From Vibrio gallicus (lineage in GTDB: Bacteria; Pseudomonadota; Gammaproteobacteria; Enterobacterales; Vibrionaceae): a stretch of 64,000 nucleotides of DNA. Shown here one piece after another: positions 43,126-53,028 of the stretch. Under the pieces are notes generated by a model. The model had not been told where the DNA came from. It made no database searches and was given only the letters and a program-made list of their open reading frames with translations. Within the stretch, counting starts at the first letter, position 1; every line of letters starts with the position of its first letter. The position numbers and the translations under genes were made by a program. The stretch lies in the NCBI RefSeq assembly GCF_024346875.1, contig NZ_AP024872.1, positions 744,001-808,000 of the forward strand. Reading direction: 5' to 3'.

Positions 43126-46100
43126 TTATGCCTTACGAATTCTCGCAGGTAAAGATTGACGTACTGCCCCACCAACAGCCCAATCTAATACCACGCCTTT
43201 TCCTTTACGGGTAGGGTCTATCAAACCAACGTCATTGATGTTCACACCATCCATGCTTCGCATATTGATCGGCTGTTGCTTATCACCTATCCAGTGTGAA
43301 CGCTGGCCTAACTCAGTGTGTCCAAAACCATGCTCAAATCCAAGGGTACCTCTTTTGATACCATCGACTAACATTGCCACAGCAGTCACGCTAGCGGTTG
43401 GCGTTTCAACCACAAAGCGATCCCCAGTTTCGATTCCCTGAGCCTGCGCATCTTGCGGGTGAATATATACTGGATTCTCACCTTTGATGGAGTTCATTCT
43501 TGGTGATAAATTTGAGATGGAACTATGAATATTGGATTTGAAATTGGTTAGACTAAATGGCCAATTTTGGGAATCAAATTTCTCCTCTAAAGGTGTGCCA
43601 TCCGCTAGGCGCTGTGGATACCAGGTTGGACAGCCACTATATAGCTCACCTGTCATCGTATTTCGTGACGTACCCATTTTCTCGTTCCAGATAGCGACTG
43701 GGCGAGTCCATTTGTGATTAAGCTGATCTTTTTTATAGGCTTGTGTCGCATTCTCAAAACGACCGCCTCTAGATAACACAAACGCAACTCGTGATAGCTC
43801 TTCTGGTGACAATGCTTTCTTCATAGCTGGTAGTAGACGCTCTAAACCAGACCAAGCAATATCCTCCGCGCTAACATCCGGTACTCCGCCTTTAGCAAAC
43901 GCAAGATTTGCGGCAGAACGAAGATAGAAGTCTTCCGCACTGTTCAGGTCATGCCATTGGCCTTTACTGTCTTGGATCGCCTCTTTACCAAAGCCACCAA
44001 GATCCATCTTCTTAGCCACATCAATCAGGAAGTTCTCTAAACAGATCGACCTGCCATCTGCAGTTTTGGCCGTTTTAGGTTCAACAATAGGCCAACGCGC
44101 CGTAATAGTCTTAGTCGGCACATCATGCCATGGCGACGTGGTGCCCCAACTTTCATAGGTCACTGTATCTGGAACAATATAATCAGATAGGGTTGTGGTT
44201 TCATTAATAAAGGCATCAACAGATACAATCAAACCCAACTGCTTAGGATCTTTTAACTTATCTTCAAGCAATGCCTTAAGTCCTGGAACCCCATACATTG
44301 GGTTTGCCATATGATTAATCCATGCCTTAACACGATACGGATAACCATCAATTGCAGCAGAAAGGTGCTCGGTCAGTAAAGGCGCAGATATAGGATACCA
44401 AGGTGCGCGAGTCGGATATGGGGATTCACCTGCGGCAACACGGCGCTTATATTCACTTGATTTTTGATATGGGAATTTGTTTCGAGATAAAAACACACCT
44501 TTTGGTGCAACTTTACCTTTGAATTTAGTGAAATCGTAACGAGGTCCAGCACCAGATGTTGGATAACCACCTGGCTTTGCCATCACGCCACCTTTCATAT
44601 TTATATTACCGATCATCGCATTAAGCATCACGATTGCATAAGTCGTATAGAAACCATTGGTATGCATAGTGCCACCGTGGGTATCAATCGACGCCCGAGT
44701 GCCGTGGCTTGTAAAGCGTGTCGCAAGCTCAATAATTTTCTCAACCGAGATATCGCATTGCGCGCTATAGAAATCTAAATCAAACCGAAACGCCTCTTCT
44801 TTTAGGCGCTGCATTGAACTCTTAACCACAACCTGTTGTGAACCAAGCGTAATTGAACGCTCCACAAACAGCTGCGCTTCATCATTTTGAGTATGCAGAG
44901 AAAATGCATCCGTGTTCGCATTTACAACCACATAAGGGTCAGAGTCAGTATGCGGCTGTCCTACAAACGGCATTTCCATATCTGACGCTCTTAAAAAGCT
45001 ACCATTTCTTGGATGTGATTCGTCGCTGATCACAAGATGCGTAGCATTACACCAATGCGCTGTGCCTGCTTGTTGCATCGCGTTGACACCTGGTTGAGCC
45101 AGGAAGGTTTTATTATACCGCTTCGATTGGATAATCCACTGAATCATCGCCAGTGCTAACGCAGAATCACTGCCAGGCTTAATTGGTAACCAGTGATTGT
45201 TATCGCCCGCAGCTAAGCTAGAAGAACCAGCAGGCAAGCTAGGTGTGATTATCGTATATTCTAATCCACCCTCAGTACGGGCCTTAGCCAGTTGGCGAGC
45301 CTGACGCTTGAATGGATTACCCGCTTGCGCTGGTGACATACCAATAAAGATGGCGTACTCAGTATTAGACAGATCTGGCTTCAAGTGAGCGAATTTGCTC
45401 AGATCATTCATAAATGCACCGCTACCAGCACGGAAAGAATAGCCACAATAAGAACCATGGTGTCCAAAATTGCGCGTACCATAGCTATTAAAGGCAAAGC
45501 GTTTAAACAGGTCATCTCGCCCTTCACTACCGGCGTTGGTCATCAATAACTGGTTTGATTTTGGGCCAAATTCTGGGTTTTGCGGGTCTAATGGCGTGTT
45601 AATATCTCTGATGTCACGTAGCCCTTCAACATGCCCTTCACCAAATAGGTCGCCACCTTCAACTACTTCTTCTAATAGTTGTTCATAGCTAATTGGCTGC
45701 CACTTTCCTTCTCCACGTTTACCCGCTCTTTTTAACGGCTGAGTGATACGATATGGGCTATTTCTTATCTCTAACATCGCATTACCACGCGCACACGCCG
45801 TTGAACGCCCTTCAAGACCTGACTCACCCGCCAGTCCTAAGTAGGCATCTTTAACCGGGGTCTCAAATGGGATCTGCTCAATATGTGATAAAGGGTGGTA
45901 TGGATTACCACTGATACGCAGAATCTCATCACTGCGGTTGTCAATGCGAACCCTTAAACCACATAAAGTCCAACAGCCAAAACACATTGATGGTGCTACG
46001 CGCTGATTAGGATTTGGTATCAAATTACCATTACTATTTACTTTGTATTCTGTTTCTAGAGAATTACCATGATGAATGTGCTTGGTCTTTTCTCCAGATG

Positions 46101-46218
46101 TTCCTTCAGTAACACCTTTAACCATATGCTTGGCTGTATTAGCATAACCTACCGCAAAAGCTCCAACGCCTCCAACAGCAAGACCCGATTTCAAAAGCTG
46201 ACGTCGTTTATTATCCAT
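43126..46218 (-). CDS. ttrA: TtrA, tetrathionate reductase catalytic subunit
   Basis: A 1030-residue molybdopterin enzyme. ATG at 46218 with AGGA upstream is preferred to an in-frame TTG two codons earlier. It starts with a Tat-like signal (MDNKRRQLLKSGLAVGGVGA). The 4Fe-4S ligands are in CFGCWTLC and the later 'GRSTACARGNAM'. The presumed Mo-ligand Cys is in 'HHGSYCGYSFRAG'. It reduces tetrathionate to thiosulphate in the periplasm with TtrB and TtrC. It is last in the ttrB-ttrC-ttrA operon. Confidence 0.93.
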   Translation of the reverse strand: MDNKRRQLLKSGLAVGGVGAFAVGYANTAKHMVKGVTEGTSGEKTKHIHHGNSLETEYKVNSNGNLIPNPNQRVAPSMCFGCWTLCGLRVRIDNRSDEILRISGNPYHPLSHIEQIPFETPVKDAYLGLAGESGLEGRSTACARGNAMLEIRNSPYRITQPLKRAGKRGEGKWQPISYEQLLEEVVEGGDLFGEGHVEGLRDIRDINTPLDPQNPEFGPKSNQLLMTNAGSEGRDDLFKRFAFNSYGTRNFGHHGSYCGYSFRAGSGAFMNDLSKFAHLKPDLSNTEYAIFIGMSPAQAGNPFKRQARQLAKARTEGGLEYTIITPSLPAGSSSLAAGDNNHWLPIKPGSDSALALAMIQWIIQSKRYNKTFLAQPGVNAMQQAGTAHWCNATHLVISDESHPRNGSFLRASDMEMPFVGQPHTDSDPYVVVNANTDAFSLHTQNDEAQLFVERSITLGSQQVVVKSSMQRLKEEAFRFDLDFYSAQCDISVEKIIELATRFTSHGTRASIDTHGGTMHTNGFYTTYAIVMLNAMIGNINMKGGVMAKPGGYPTSGAGPRYDFTKFKGKVAPKGVFLSRNKFPYQKSSEYKRRVAAGESPYPTRAPWYPISAPLLTEHLSAAIDGYPYRVKAWINHMANPMYGVPGLKALLEDKLKDPKQLGLIVSVDAFINETTTLSDYIVPDTVTYESWGTTSPWHDVPTKTITARWPIVEPKTAKTADGRSICLENFLIDVAKKMDLGGFGKEAIQDSKGQWHDLNSAEDFYLRSAANLAFAKGGVPDVSAEDIAWSGLERLLPAMKKALSPEELSRVAFVLSRGGRFENATQAYKKDQLNHKWTRPVAIWNEKMGTSRNTMTGELYSGCPTWYPQRLADGTPLEEKFDSQNWPFSLTNFKSNIHSSISNLSPRMNSIKGENPVYIHPQDAQAQGIETGDRFVVETPTASVTAVAMLVDGIKRGTLGFEHGFGHTELGQRSHWIGDKQQPINMRSMDGVNINDVGLIDPTRKGKGVVLDWAVGGAVRQSLPARIRKA

Positions 46219-46227
46219 GACCAAGTC

Positions 46228-47322
46228 CTATTTATGGTTAATTTTAATGTGAGAAGAAGCCGTTTGAACCAGCGCAGTACTCGCGATCGCAAGCGCTATC
46301 CACAGGCCTAGCATGCCGATAATGCCCAGTAGTCCATTGCTACCCAAAGACAGGCTGTATGGATAAGGCCCAACATCATACTTAGGTATCGTTTGCACCT
46401 CGATTAAGGTTACCCAACGCGTAATCCAGCAAGCTAGCAGTGCCAATAGCGCCAAACATATCACTTTGCTATTGGTAATTTCTCCACGCAATAAGGCGAT
46501 TGATGCCAGTGACATACTAAACAGAGTTAGTCCCCACAAGATGATCCAACCAAGCCATGTTGGGTCTTCAAATAGCGCTAAATTCCCGTTATTTAGTGCC
46601 CAAATAAAGGTCAATACCCCCGCCAATAGACCGCTAGATATCGAGGTGTGCTTTAGCAATCTCACGTCAGTCATAGTCATTGTGTTCTCCTGTTGTGAGC
46701 GAGGAATCAATAACCACATGACTAACGTAAACCCAATTGCGCCCAAAAAGGCAGTAATAAACCACAACATTGGTGAAGCCAACTGATGCCACAAAGGCTG
46801 CGCCGCAACCACTGAAATCTCAGCACCGGTGTAAAGGGCAATAGATAACCCGGCAATACAACTAAAAATCGAAGCCGTTAAAAGTTGGGTGTGAGTCGTT
46901 GCCCATTGGCCAAACGTTAATCTAGAAAGCAACCTTAGTGCTTTACTATTATGCTGTTTGAATTGCATCAAATCATGGCGTAGATAGAGCCAAGCTGTAA
47001 TCACTGCAAGCGCCGAAAAACATGGCAAAAATAGTGATCCTAGGGACATCCATGACCAAGTTGTTAAATGGGTATAGAAATGCCAAGCACGGCCTGGTTG
47101 ATGTAAGTCAGCGGTCAGTGCTAGAGGGCCGACAATCGCACTGATGGCCATAGTCAACACCAATGCTGCGCGCAATCGATGACTGGTATGCTTGTTAAAC
47201 AACAGCGCAATTAAAAACAAGATAGCTGCGGCATACGCTGAGCCAATATAAAGAAAATATTGAGCAGCCCACGGCAGCCAAGCGATAGCCTGTGCTGGTA
47301 CTAGAACTTCGGTGATGTTCAT
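46228..47322 (-). CDS. ttrC: TtrC, quinol-oxidising membrane subunit
   Basis: A 364-residue NrfD/PsrC-type integral membrane protein with about nine helices. The family region 'ALTADLHQPGRAWHFYTHLT' near residue 70 is clear. It passes electrons from quinol to TtrB. Its start overlaps the ttrB stop by four bases, and ttrA starts 9 bases after it. Confidence 0.92.
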   Translation of the reverse strand: MNITEVLVPAQAIAWLPWAAQYFLYIGSAYAAAILFLIALLFNKHTSHRLRAALVLTMAISAIVGPLALTADLHQPGRAWHFYTHLTTWSWMSLGSLFLPCFSALAVITAWLYLRHDLMQFKQHNSKALRLLSRLTFGQWATTHTQLLTASIFSCIAGLSIALYTGAEISVVAAQPLWHQLASPMLWFITAFLGAIGFTLVMWLLIPRSQQENTMTMTDVRLLKHTSISSGLLAGVLTFIWALNNGNLALFEDPTWLGWIILWGLTLFSMSLASIALLRGEITNSKVICLALLALLACWITRWVTLIEVQTIPKYDVGPYPYSLSLGSNGLLGIIGMLGLWIALAIASTALVQTASSHIKINHK

Positions 47323-48086
47323 GCTTTCTCACCTTGCGGAGCGTAGATTGCCGCCTGCCCATCGATATGGCTGGTAAAGCGTTCAGCCATACCAATATAA
47401 AATACATGCGGGATAGTTTTTGCCTCTGGCTTTAGCACCTTGATATCGTGTTGATGCTCTGCCATCAGCTGACTTATGTGACTATTAGGGTCATTAATAT
47501 CACCAATAATGCGCGCCCCACCAGTACAGGTTTCGACACAAGCAGGAAGCAAACCATCTTCTAATCTATGGGCGCAAAACGTGCATTTATCTGCGGTAAG
47601 GGTTTCTTCATTTATAAAGCGAGCATCATACGGACACGCTTGCACACAATAGGCGCACGCTACACAACGCTTGTTATCAACCATCACTATCCCATCATCA
47701 CGCTGAAAGGTCGCTTGTACAGGACAGACTTTTACACAAGGCGGGTTATCACAATGATTACATAAGCGCGGCAACATAAACGATTTAACTTCTTGATGTT
47801 GGGTTGAGCCATCATCTAAAGTCACTTCATATTGTTTGACGGTAGTACGGAATTGACCGATAGGAGTCTGGTTTTCAATACTGCATCCAACAGTGCAGGC
47901 TTGGCACCCAATACATTTACGTAGGTCGATAAGCATCGCATAACGCTTACCCGTTTGGCCTTTACGATCGGGTTGATTGTTATTGCGTACAATCGGGTTA
48001 GCCATTGCAGTGCTCATTCCTGCGACAGGAATAATAGCCGCTCCGGCCACAACCGCATTCAAGAAACGCCGTTTGGTAGTATCCAT
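47319..48086 (-). CDS. ttrB: TtrB, iron-sulphur subunit of tetrathionate reductase
   Basis: A 255-residue protein with a Tat signal (MDTTKRRFLNAVVAGAAIIP). Sixteen Cys in four clusters (CIGCQACTVGC, CNHCDNPPCVKVC, CVACAYCVQAC, CTFCAHRLEDGLLPAC) bind four 4Fe-4S centres, as in DmsB-like subunits. It carries electrons from TtrC to TtrA. It is the first gene of the operon and is divergent from ttrS. Confidence 0.93.
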   Translation of the reverse strand: MDTTKRRFLNAVVAGAAIIPVAGMSTAMANPIVRNNNQPDRKGQTGKRYAMLIDLRKCIGCQACTVGCSIENQTPIGQFRTTVKQYEVTLDDGSTQHQEVKSFMLPRLCNHCDNPPCVKVCPVQATFQRDDGIVMVDNKRCVACAYCVQACPYDARFINEETLTADKCTFCAHRLEDGLLPACVETCTGGARIIGDINDPNSHISQLMAEHQHDIKVLKPEAKTIPHVFYIGMAERFTSHIDGQAAIYAPQGEKA

Positions 48087-48178
48087 TCTTTACCTACTTC
48101 AATTATTGGAATAGGTTATTATTATGGGATTTGCCCTCTCTATCAGATATAGTGGTTTTCCACATACTCAGTGCAATA

Positions 48179-48192
48179 TTGATCTGAAACAA
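48179..48192. promoter_or_regulatory. FNR-like site between ttrB and ttrS
   Basis: TTGAT-CTGA-AACAA matches the FNR consensus TTGAT-N4-ATCAA at 9 of 10 positions. Anaerobic FNR activation together with TtrRS is the known control of ttr in Salmonella. Here the site lies closer to ttrS than to ttrB, so its target is unclear. Confidence 0.55.
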
Positions 48193-48242
48193 TACTGACC
48201 TCAGGCTCTTGCCAAGAGGTTTTGCGCCAAAGAAGCCCTTAA

Positions 48243-50039
48243 ATGAACAGTAAACTCACTCATATTTGCATCAAGACTTTTCTTTTAGTCACCACCATAC
48301 TCGCTTGCTCTATAGCAAGGGCTGACAAGCCCGATGTTGATATTGGCGTACTCACTATCCGTGGCAACCTGCACGCAGAGCACCGCTGGCAACCTACCGT
48401 TGACTACTTAAATAACAAGATACCTGAGGTTAACTTTGTTCTTCATCCGTTGGATCAGTACCAATTGACCAAAGCGGTAAAAGAGAAAACAATGGATTTT
48501 GTGTTAACTAACCCCGGGCAAGCAGTCCGATTAGGACGACAATATGCGTTGTCATGGATAGCGACATTGACCACTCGTCTGCCTAATAAAACCAACTACG
48601 GTATCGGTTCTGCGCTAGTGGTGAGAGCCAATTCCCCTTATAAAACCCTTGCCGATATTGCAGGCAAACCTATAGGCGCCGTATCAGAGCAAGCGTTTGG
48701 TGGCTATCTGACATTGAAGTATCAGCTATTGCAACAACACATCAATCTCGATTACTTTTTTAGCGATGTTCAATTTATAGGCTTTCCAGTTGATACCAGC
48801 TTGTACCAGCTACGAGACGGTATAATTCAAGCCTCAGTCGTTCCGGTCTGCTTACTGGAAAACATGCATAAAGAAGGCCTACTTAATATTGATGATTTTA
48901 GGGTTATCAATAAAAAACCGAATGCGCTGTTCCACTGCCAAGTCTCCACAGAGTTATATCCCAATTGGTCGCTAGCAAAAACAGAGAAAGGCTCGGTAAG
49001 CCTCGCCAAAGCTATCTCAACTGCAATGCTGGCGATGCCCCCTGATTCTCCAGCAGCGATTGCAGCCAGCGCGTCGGGGTGGACCTCGCCCATCAGTCAG
49101 TTATCTGTAGATAAGCTCTATCAAGGGTTATCTATCCACCCTTTACAAGAACCACTATGGAAAGAAACATTGCGTTGGTTAACCTTGAATCAACTCTGGG
49201 CTTGGTCAATATTTCTATTTATCGTGATACTAAATATCTATCATTTCTATCTGGAATATCGATTTAGCAAAAGCAAGGCGGCCCTTGAACAAACCGCAAA
49301 TCGCCTCAAAGAGAAGAGCGAAATGTTAGAGCACTCCCAACGAATGACTATGGTTCAAGAACTTGGAAGTAGCCTAGCACACGAAATAAACCAGCCACTG
49401 GCCGCAATCCGAAACTACAGTGAGGGCGGGTTGATAAGGCTTACTAAAAATAAACCTACTGCAGAAATCATACCTGTATTTGAAAAGATTCAAGCTCAGG
49501 TCGAGCGGGCTGACAGCATCATAAATCGTTTGCGCCGCCTAATTAAAAATAGAGATGTTGAGAAAGAAAACTGCGATATTTCGGCCATAATTCAAGAGAC
49601 TATTGAGTTATTGAACTACCGCTTACAGCGCTCAAATGTCAATCTGACCTTCAGCCAAGCTGGTACCAATACCCCGCTAGTGGGCGACCCTATAGGCCTA
49701 CAACAAGTGCTGGTTAACGTTATTAATAATGCAATCGACAGCTGCCTTGAATACCAAGTTCAGCCTAGCGCTGAATACCAAGCTTTGATTTCAATCCAAC
49801 TCAACTATTTGAACGACCGCGTCCAAATCTATGTGCTCGATAATGGGTGCGGTACTGACCTTAAAGATCCCGTGCAAGCATTTGTCAGTACCAAAAAAAA
49901 TGGACTGGGACTGGGTCTTGCCATCTGCCGTGATGTGATTGAATTCCATCACGGTGAATTGAGCATTAATAACCACCCGCCGCACGGGTGTATAATCCTC
50001 ATTTCTCTGCCACATACTACTTTGACAAAAACTCAATAG
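48243..50039 (+). CDS. ttrS: TtrS, tetrathionate-sensing histidine kinase
   Basis: A 598-residue sensor. The signal peptide is followed by a periplasmic PhnD-like binding domain (about residues 30-290, 'IGVLTIRGNLHAEHRWQPTV'), a membrane helix (about 318-340), a HisKA H-box 'SLAHEINQPLAAIRNYSEGG' and an ATPase with N box (NVINNAIDSC) and G boxes (GLGLGLAIC). It is divergent from ttrBCA and 9 bases before ttrR. Confidence 0.93.
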   Translation: MNSKLTHICIKTFLLVTTILACSIARADKPDVDIGVLTIRGNLHAEHRWQPTVDYLNNKIPEVNFVLHPLDQYQLTKAVKEKTMDFVLTNPGQAVRLGRQYALSWIATLTTRLPNKTNYGIGSALVVRANSPYKTLADIAGKPIGAVSEQAFGGYLTLKYQLLQQHINLDYFFSDVQFIGFPVDTSLYQLRDGIIQASVVPVCLLENMHKEGLLNIDDFRVINKKPNALFHCQVSTELYPNWSLAKTEKGSVSLAKAISTAMLAMPPDSPAAIAASASGWTSPISQLSVDKLYQGLSIHPLQEPLWKETLRWLTLNQLWAWSIFLFIVILNIYHFYLEYRFSKSKAALEQTANRLKEKSEMLEHSQRMTMVQELGSSLAHEINQPLAAIRNYSEGGLIRLTKNKPTAEIIPVFEKIQAQVERADSIINRLRRLIKNRDVEKENCDISAIIQETIELLNYRLQRSNVNLTFSQAGTNTPLVGDPIGLQQVLVNVINNAIDSCLEYQVQPSAEYQALISIQLNYLNDRVQIYVLDNGCGTDLKDPVQAFVSTKKNGLGLGLAICRDVIEFHHGELSINNHPPHGCIILISLPHTTLTKTQ

Positions 50040-50048
50040 GGACATCAC

Positions 50049-50672
50049 ATGTTAAACATCGCACAGACACTCCCGGTGTATGTTGTAGACGATGATGAAT
50101 CGGTTCGTGATTCACTGCTATTTATGTTGGAAGGGCATGATTTTGACGTTAAGAGCTACGCTGATGGGCAGCAGTTTTTGGATTCAGTTGATATCCAAAG
50201 GGCTGGCTGCGTTATTCTCGATAGCCGAATGCCTAAATTACGAGGTCAACAAGTACACCAGGTCCTCAAACAGGCCAATAGTCCACTGGCAGTGATCTTC
50301 CTAACCGGTCACGGTGATGTGCCAATGGCGGTTGATTCACTAAAAGCGGGAGCCGTACATTTTTTCCAAAAACCGGTCAATGGTGCCGCTCTAATTGAAG
50401 CAATCAATGATTGTATTAGGGTATCTCAAGACAACCTTGATGCCCTTATGATCAAAGCGATATTTGATACCCTAACAGCCCGTGAAAGAGATATTCTGCA
50501 GCTCATTGTTGAGGGCAAACGCAATCTAAAAATTGCAGATGAACTCTGCATTGCAACGCGCACCGTTGAGGTACACCGAGCCAGCTTAATGAAAAAGCTC
50601 AACGCCAAAACCGTCGCAGAATTGACATACGCGTATGGACGTTACGTCGCGCACTCCCCCAACAATACATAG
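50049..50672 (+). CDS. ttrR: TtrR, response regulator of tetrathionate respiration
   Basis: A 207-residue FixJ-type regulator. The receiver domain has acidic DDDE near residue 15, the phospho-acceptor Asp in 'VILDSRMPKLRG' and Lys in 'FFQKPVNG'. The LuxR-type HTH (about 140-200, 'LTARERDILQLIVEGKRNLK') binds DNA. It partners TtrS and should activate ttrBCA. Confidence 0.94.
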   Translation: MLNIAQTLPVYVVDDDESVRDSLLFMLEGHDFDVKSYADGQQFLDSVDIQRAGCVILDSRMPKLRGQQVHQVLKQANSPLAVIFLTGHGDVPMAVDSLKAGAVHFFQKPVNGAALIEAINDCIRVSQDNLDALMIKAIFDTLTARERDILQLIVEGKRNLKIADELCIATRTVEVHRASLMKKLNAKTVAELTYAYGRYVAHSPNNT

Positions 50673-50795
50673 CAAAATGTGATAAACCGTATTTTAGCGA
50701 AATTATTCTGTTAAAGTCGCATTATTGGTTGTTGATCTAAGTAATACTGATAGTAATATCGACACTAAATATCCATGTGATCAAGGACCCTATCG

Positions 50796-51251
50796 ATGGA
50801 CAAAACAACACGTACCCTAAAACAAAGTAAACACATCGCACTTGTCGCTCACGACAACTACAAAACCGAGTTGGTGCGATGGACCAACGAAAATAAACAG
50901 ACCCTTCAGCAACATAAACTTTATGCTACCGGAACCACCGGCCACTTGCTTCAAAAACAAACCGGGCTTGATGTATCACCTTTGATTAGTGGTCCAATGG
51001 GTGGAGACCAACAACTTGGTGCGCTTATTGCCGAAGGAAAAATCGATGTACTGGTGTTCTTTTGGGATCCTCTAAATGCCGTACCTCATGACCCTGACGT
51101 AAAAGCACTACTGCGCATTGCCAGCGTGTGGAACATCCCAGTTGCGGCCAACCGTGCTACAGCAAACTTTCTGTTCAACTCGTCATTGATTAATGAAGAA
51201 GTAAAAATCGAAATTCCGGATTATGAGGCATACCTAAAAGAGCGCATCTAA
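50796..51251 (+). CDS. mgsA: MgsA, methylglyoxal synthase
   Basis: A 151-residue enzyme converting dihydroxyacetone phosphate to methylglyoxal, a bypass of lower glycolysis under phosphate limitation. The signatures '[11 protein letters not shown]', '[20 protein letters not shown]' and '[15 protein letters not shown]' include the catalytic Asp and phosphate-binding loop. It is a single gene with a downstream hairpin. Confidence 0.96.
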   Translation: MDKTTRTLKQSKHIALVAHDNYKTELVRWTNENKQTLQQHKLYATGTTGHLLQKQTGLDVSPLISGPMGGDQQLGALIAEGKIDVLVFFWDPLNAVPHDPDVKALLRIASVWNIPVAANRATANFLFNSSLINEEVKIEIPDYEAYLKERI

Positions 51252-51293
51252 GCCTCTATATCATTTGCCTATCTGTTATAATCGAGAAAAAAC

Positions 51294-51320
51294 AGAGCCA
51301 CCTCCGTGTGGCTCTACTTT
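51294..51320 (+). terminator. Hairpin between mgsA and the glutaredoxin-like gene
   Basis: AGAGCCAC and GTGGCTCT arms with a short loop followed by a weak ACTTTT run. It is probably a terminator of mgsA. Confidence 0.65.
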
Positions 51321-51332
51321 TAGGAAAAGAAG

Positions 51333-51563
51333 ATGAAAAGACTCGTACTATACGTCAAAGACAAATGCCCACACTGTAAAGACGCCCAGCGTTACCTTGA
51401 CTCGAAAGGTTACAAATACAGATTAACCAACGCCAAAATGCAGCGAGGAAGAAAAGAACTGGACGCTATTGGGGCTCGTTCACTGCCTGTATTAAAGGTT
51501 GGTGACCAAATAATGATAGGTTGGAACCCGAAAAACTTTGAAAGAATGTATCAAGATAAATAA
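51333..51563 (+). CDS. Glutaredoxin-like thiol protein
   Basis: A 76-residue single-domain protein with a CPHC dithiol motif at residues 13-16 and the cis-Pro segment 'SLPVLKVGDQIMIGW'. Size and pattern fit a small glutaredoxin/NrdH-like protein. The partner is unknown. Confidence 0.85.
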   Translation: MKRLVLYVKDKCPHCKDAQRYLDSKGYKYRLTNAKMQRGRKELDAIGARSLPVLKVGDQIMIGWNPKNFERMYQDK

Positions 51564-51654
51564 CCCTAAATACATTTCTAATCTCTATTTAACTACTATT
51601 TGTACAAGCTAGCACCAAACTGATCTACGCCTGATTTTCTACCTCTGTGTTGTG

Positions 51655-53028
51655 TTACTGGCTTAAAAGCTGCGGCAAAAATGATGTGCCGGATCTTGGC
51701 ATTTGAGCATCAAAGAAATGACATGCCGTGGCACCTATATCCGCCAAGGTGCCTCGCTCACCAAGGTCAATGCCATTCGCTTGTGAGTAGTGAACTAATA
51801 GTGGTACCTTTTCACGAGTGTGATTCGCATGTCCAATAAAAGGGTCATTACCATGATCCGCAGTCACCACTAAAATATCTTGTGGATTCATGCGCTCCAT
51901 AATCCGCTCAATACCACTATCGGCACACTCTAGCACCTCCCAATACAACTCGGGGTCCTGGCGATGCCCAGAAATGTCTGTCTCTTGCACGTTGATACAG
52001 AAAAAGCCGTGTTGATTACTTTGGATCTGTTCAAGGCTAATATCTAAGATAGTTTGCGTATCCACCAGCTTTTCAAAGCTGTTACCAGTAGCGTTATGTA
52101 CAATATCTGCAACCTTACCTATCAAGGTCGTCGATATACCCACTTCACTCAACATTTGAGGTGTTTGCTGACTATGGTCAACACCAAAACCTAAATGAGC
52201 TACCTGAAACCCATGCTGTTTAAGCAAAGGTACAAACTCTTCAATTAGGTAGCTAAAACCTAAGCCACCATTTGCTTTTAGATGTGAGCGCCGCGTCACA
52301 TCCATCGACAGCATTATCTGGTCTTCATATCCCCTATCGCACAAATATTTGAGCGAGAGTGCACGCTTACTATCTGGGTAGTAACTGTTTTTGCCAACGG
52401 TATCGAATTGCACGTAACAGCCTTGGTCAAGCATCCATAGGATATGATCTATATTGTCTCTTAAGTCACAATGCCCCACCGTCACCTTGCTCATATCTAC
52501 GCCTTGTAACTGCAAAAGCTGTAACTGCTCTTTACCCATTGAGCTCATTGATTGGTGTGTTGAAATTGGGTGCCCCGTTTCAAGATGGGCAATGGCCGCC
52601 GCAACAAATACCTGTTGCTCTGTTTGGCTAAAGAAGTTTTCACTACTGCCTATTTCCCCAATTAGGCTGGCCTTTAAACTGGAACCTTCAATACCCAGCT
52701 CAATCTCGTCAATCATCACCTTGGCTATCTGTTGCGCGCTCATTTGATATAACTGGTTTGGAAAAAATCCTTCTATGTAAAACCCAGTCGACATTAAAAC
52801 GTTGATCCCGGTATCTGAGATTAAACTTTCAATAAATTGAGGATTTCTCCCCATAAAAGAATTAGTCACCTCTACGATATTACGTACCCCATGCGTTTGA
52901 ACCGCACGCATCTCTTCACACAGCAAGTCGTATTGATCTAATCGGCAATCGATATCATTCTTTTGTTGTGATAAGTCAATATGCAAGTGCTCATGGCAAT
53001 AGGTATAACCCGTAGAGTCAATTATCAT
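51655..53028 (-). CDS. Fusion of a Php-type phosphotriesterase homologue and a truncated YhfW-like phosphopentomutase half
   Basis: A 457-residue single frame. Residues 1-275 follow Php/YhfV closely and keep every expected metal residue: HEHLH, Glu in EIGSSE, 'ISTHQS', 'VGHCD' and Asp in 'SMDVTRRS'. From about residue 277 the sequence switches to the C-terminal half of a DeoB/YhfW-type metalloenzyme, with 'INVQETDISGH', 'TADHGNDPFIGHANHTRE' and 'GTSFLPQLLSQ'. That half lacks the N-terminal metal Asp and the phosphorylated Thr of mutases, so it is probably catalytically dead. It may be a deletion product or a stabilised fusion. Confidence 0.8.
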   Translation of the reverse strand: MIIDSTGYTYCHEHLHIDLSQQKNDIDCRLDQYDLLCEEMRAVQTHGVRNIVEVTNSFMGRNPQFIESLISDTGINVLMSTGFYIEGFFPNQLYQMSAQQIAKVMIDEIELGIEGSSLKASLIGEIGSSENFFSQTEQQVFVAAAIAHLETGHPISTHQSMSSMGKEQLQLLQLQGVDMSKVTVGHCDLRDNIDHILWMLDQGCYVQFDTVGKNSYYPDSKRALSLKYLCDRGYEDQIMLSMDVTRRSHLKANGGLGFSYLIEEFVPLLKQHGFQVAHLGFGVDHSQQTPQMLSEVGISTTLIGKVADIVHNATGNSFEKLVDTQTILDISLEQIQSNQHGFFCINVQETDISGHRQDPELYWEVLECADSGIERIMERMNPQDILVVTADHGNDPFIGHANHTREKVPLLVHYSQANGIDLGERGTLADIGATACHFFDAQMPRSGTSFLPQLLSQ

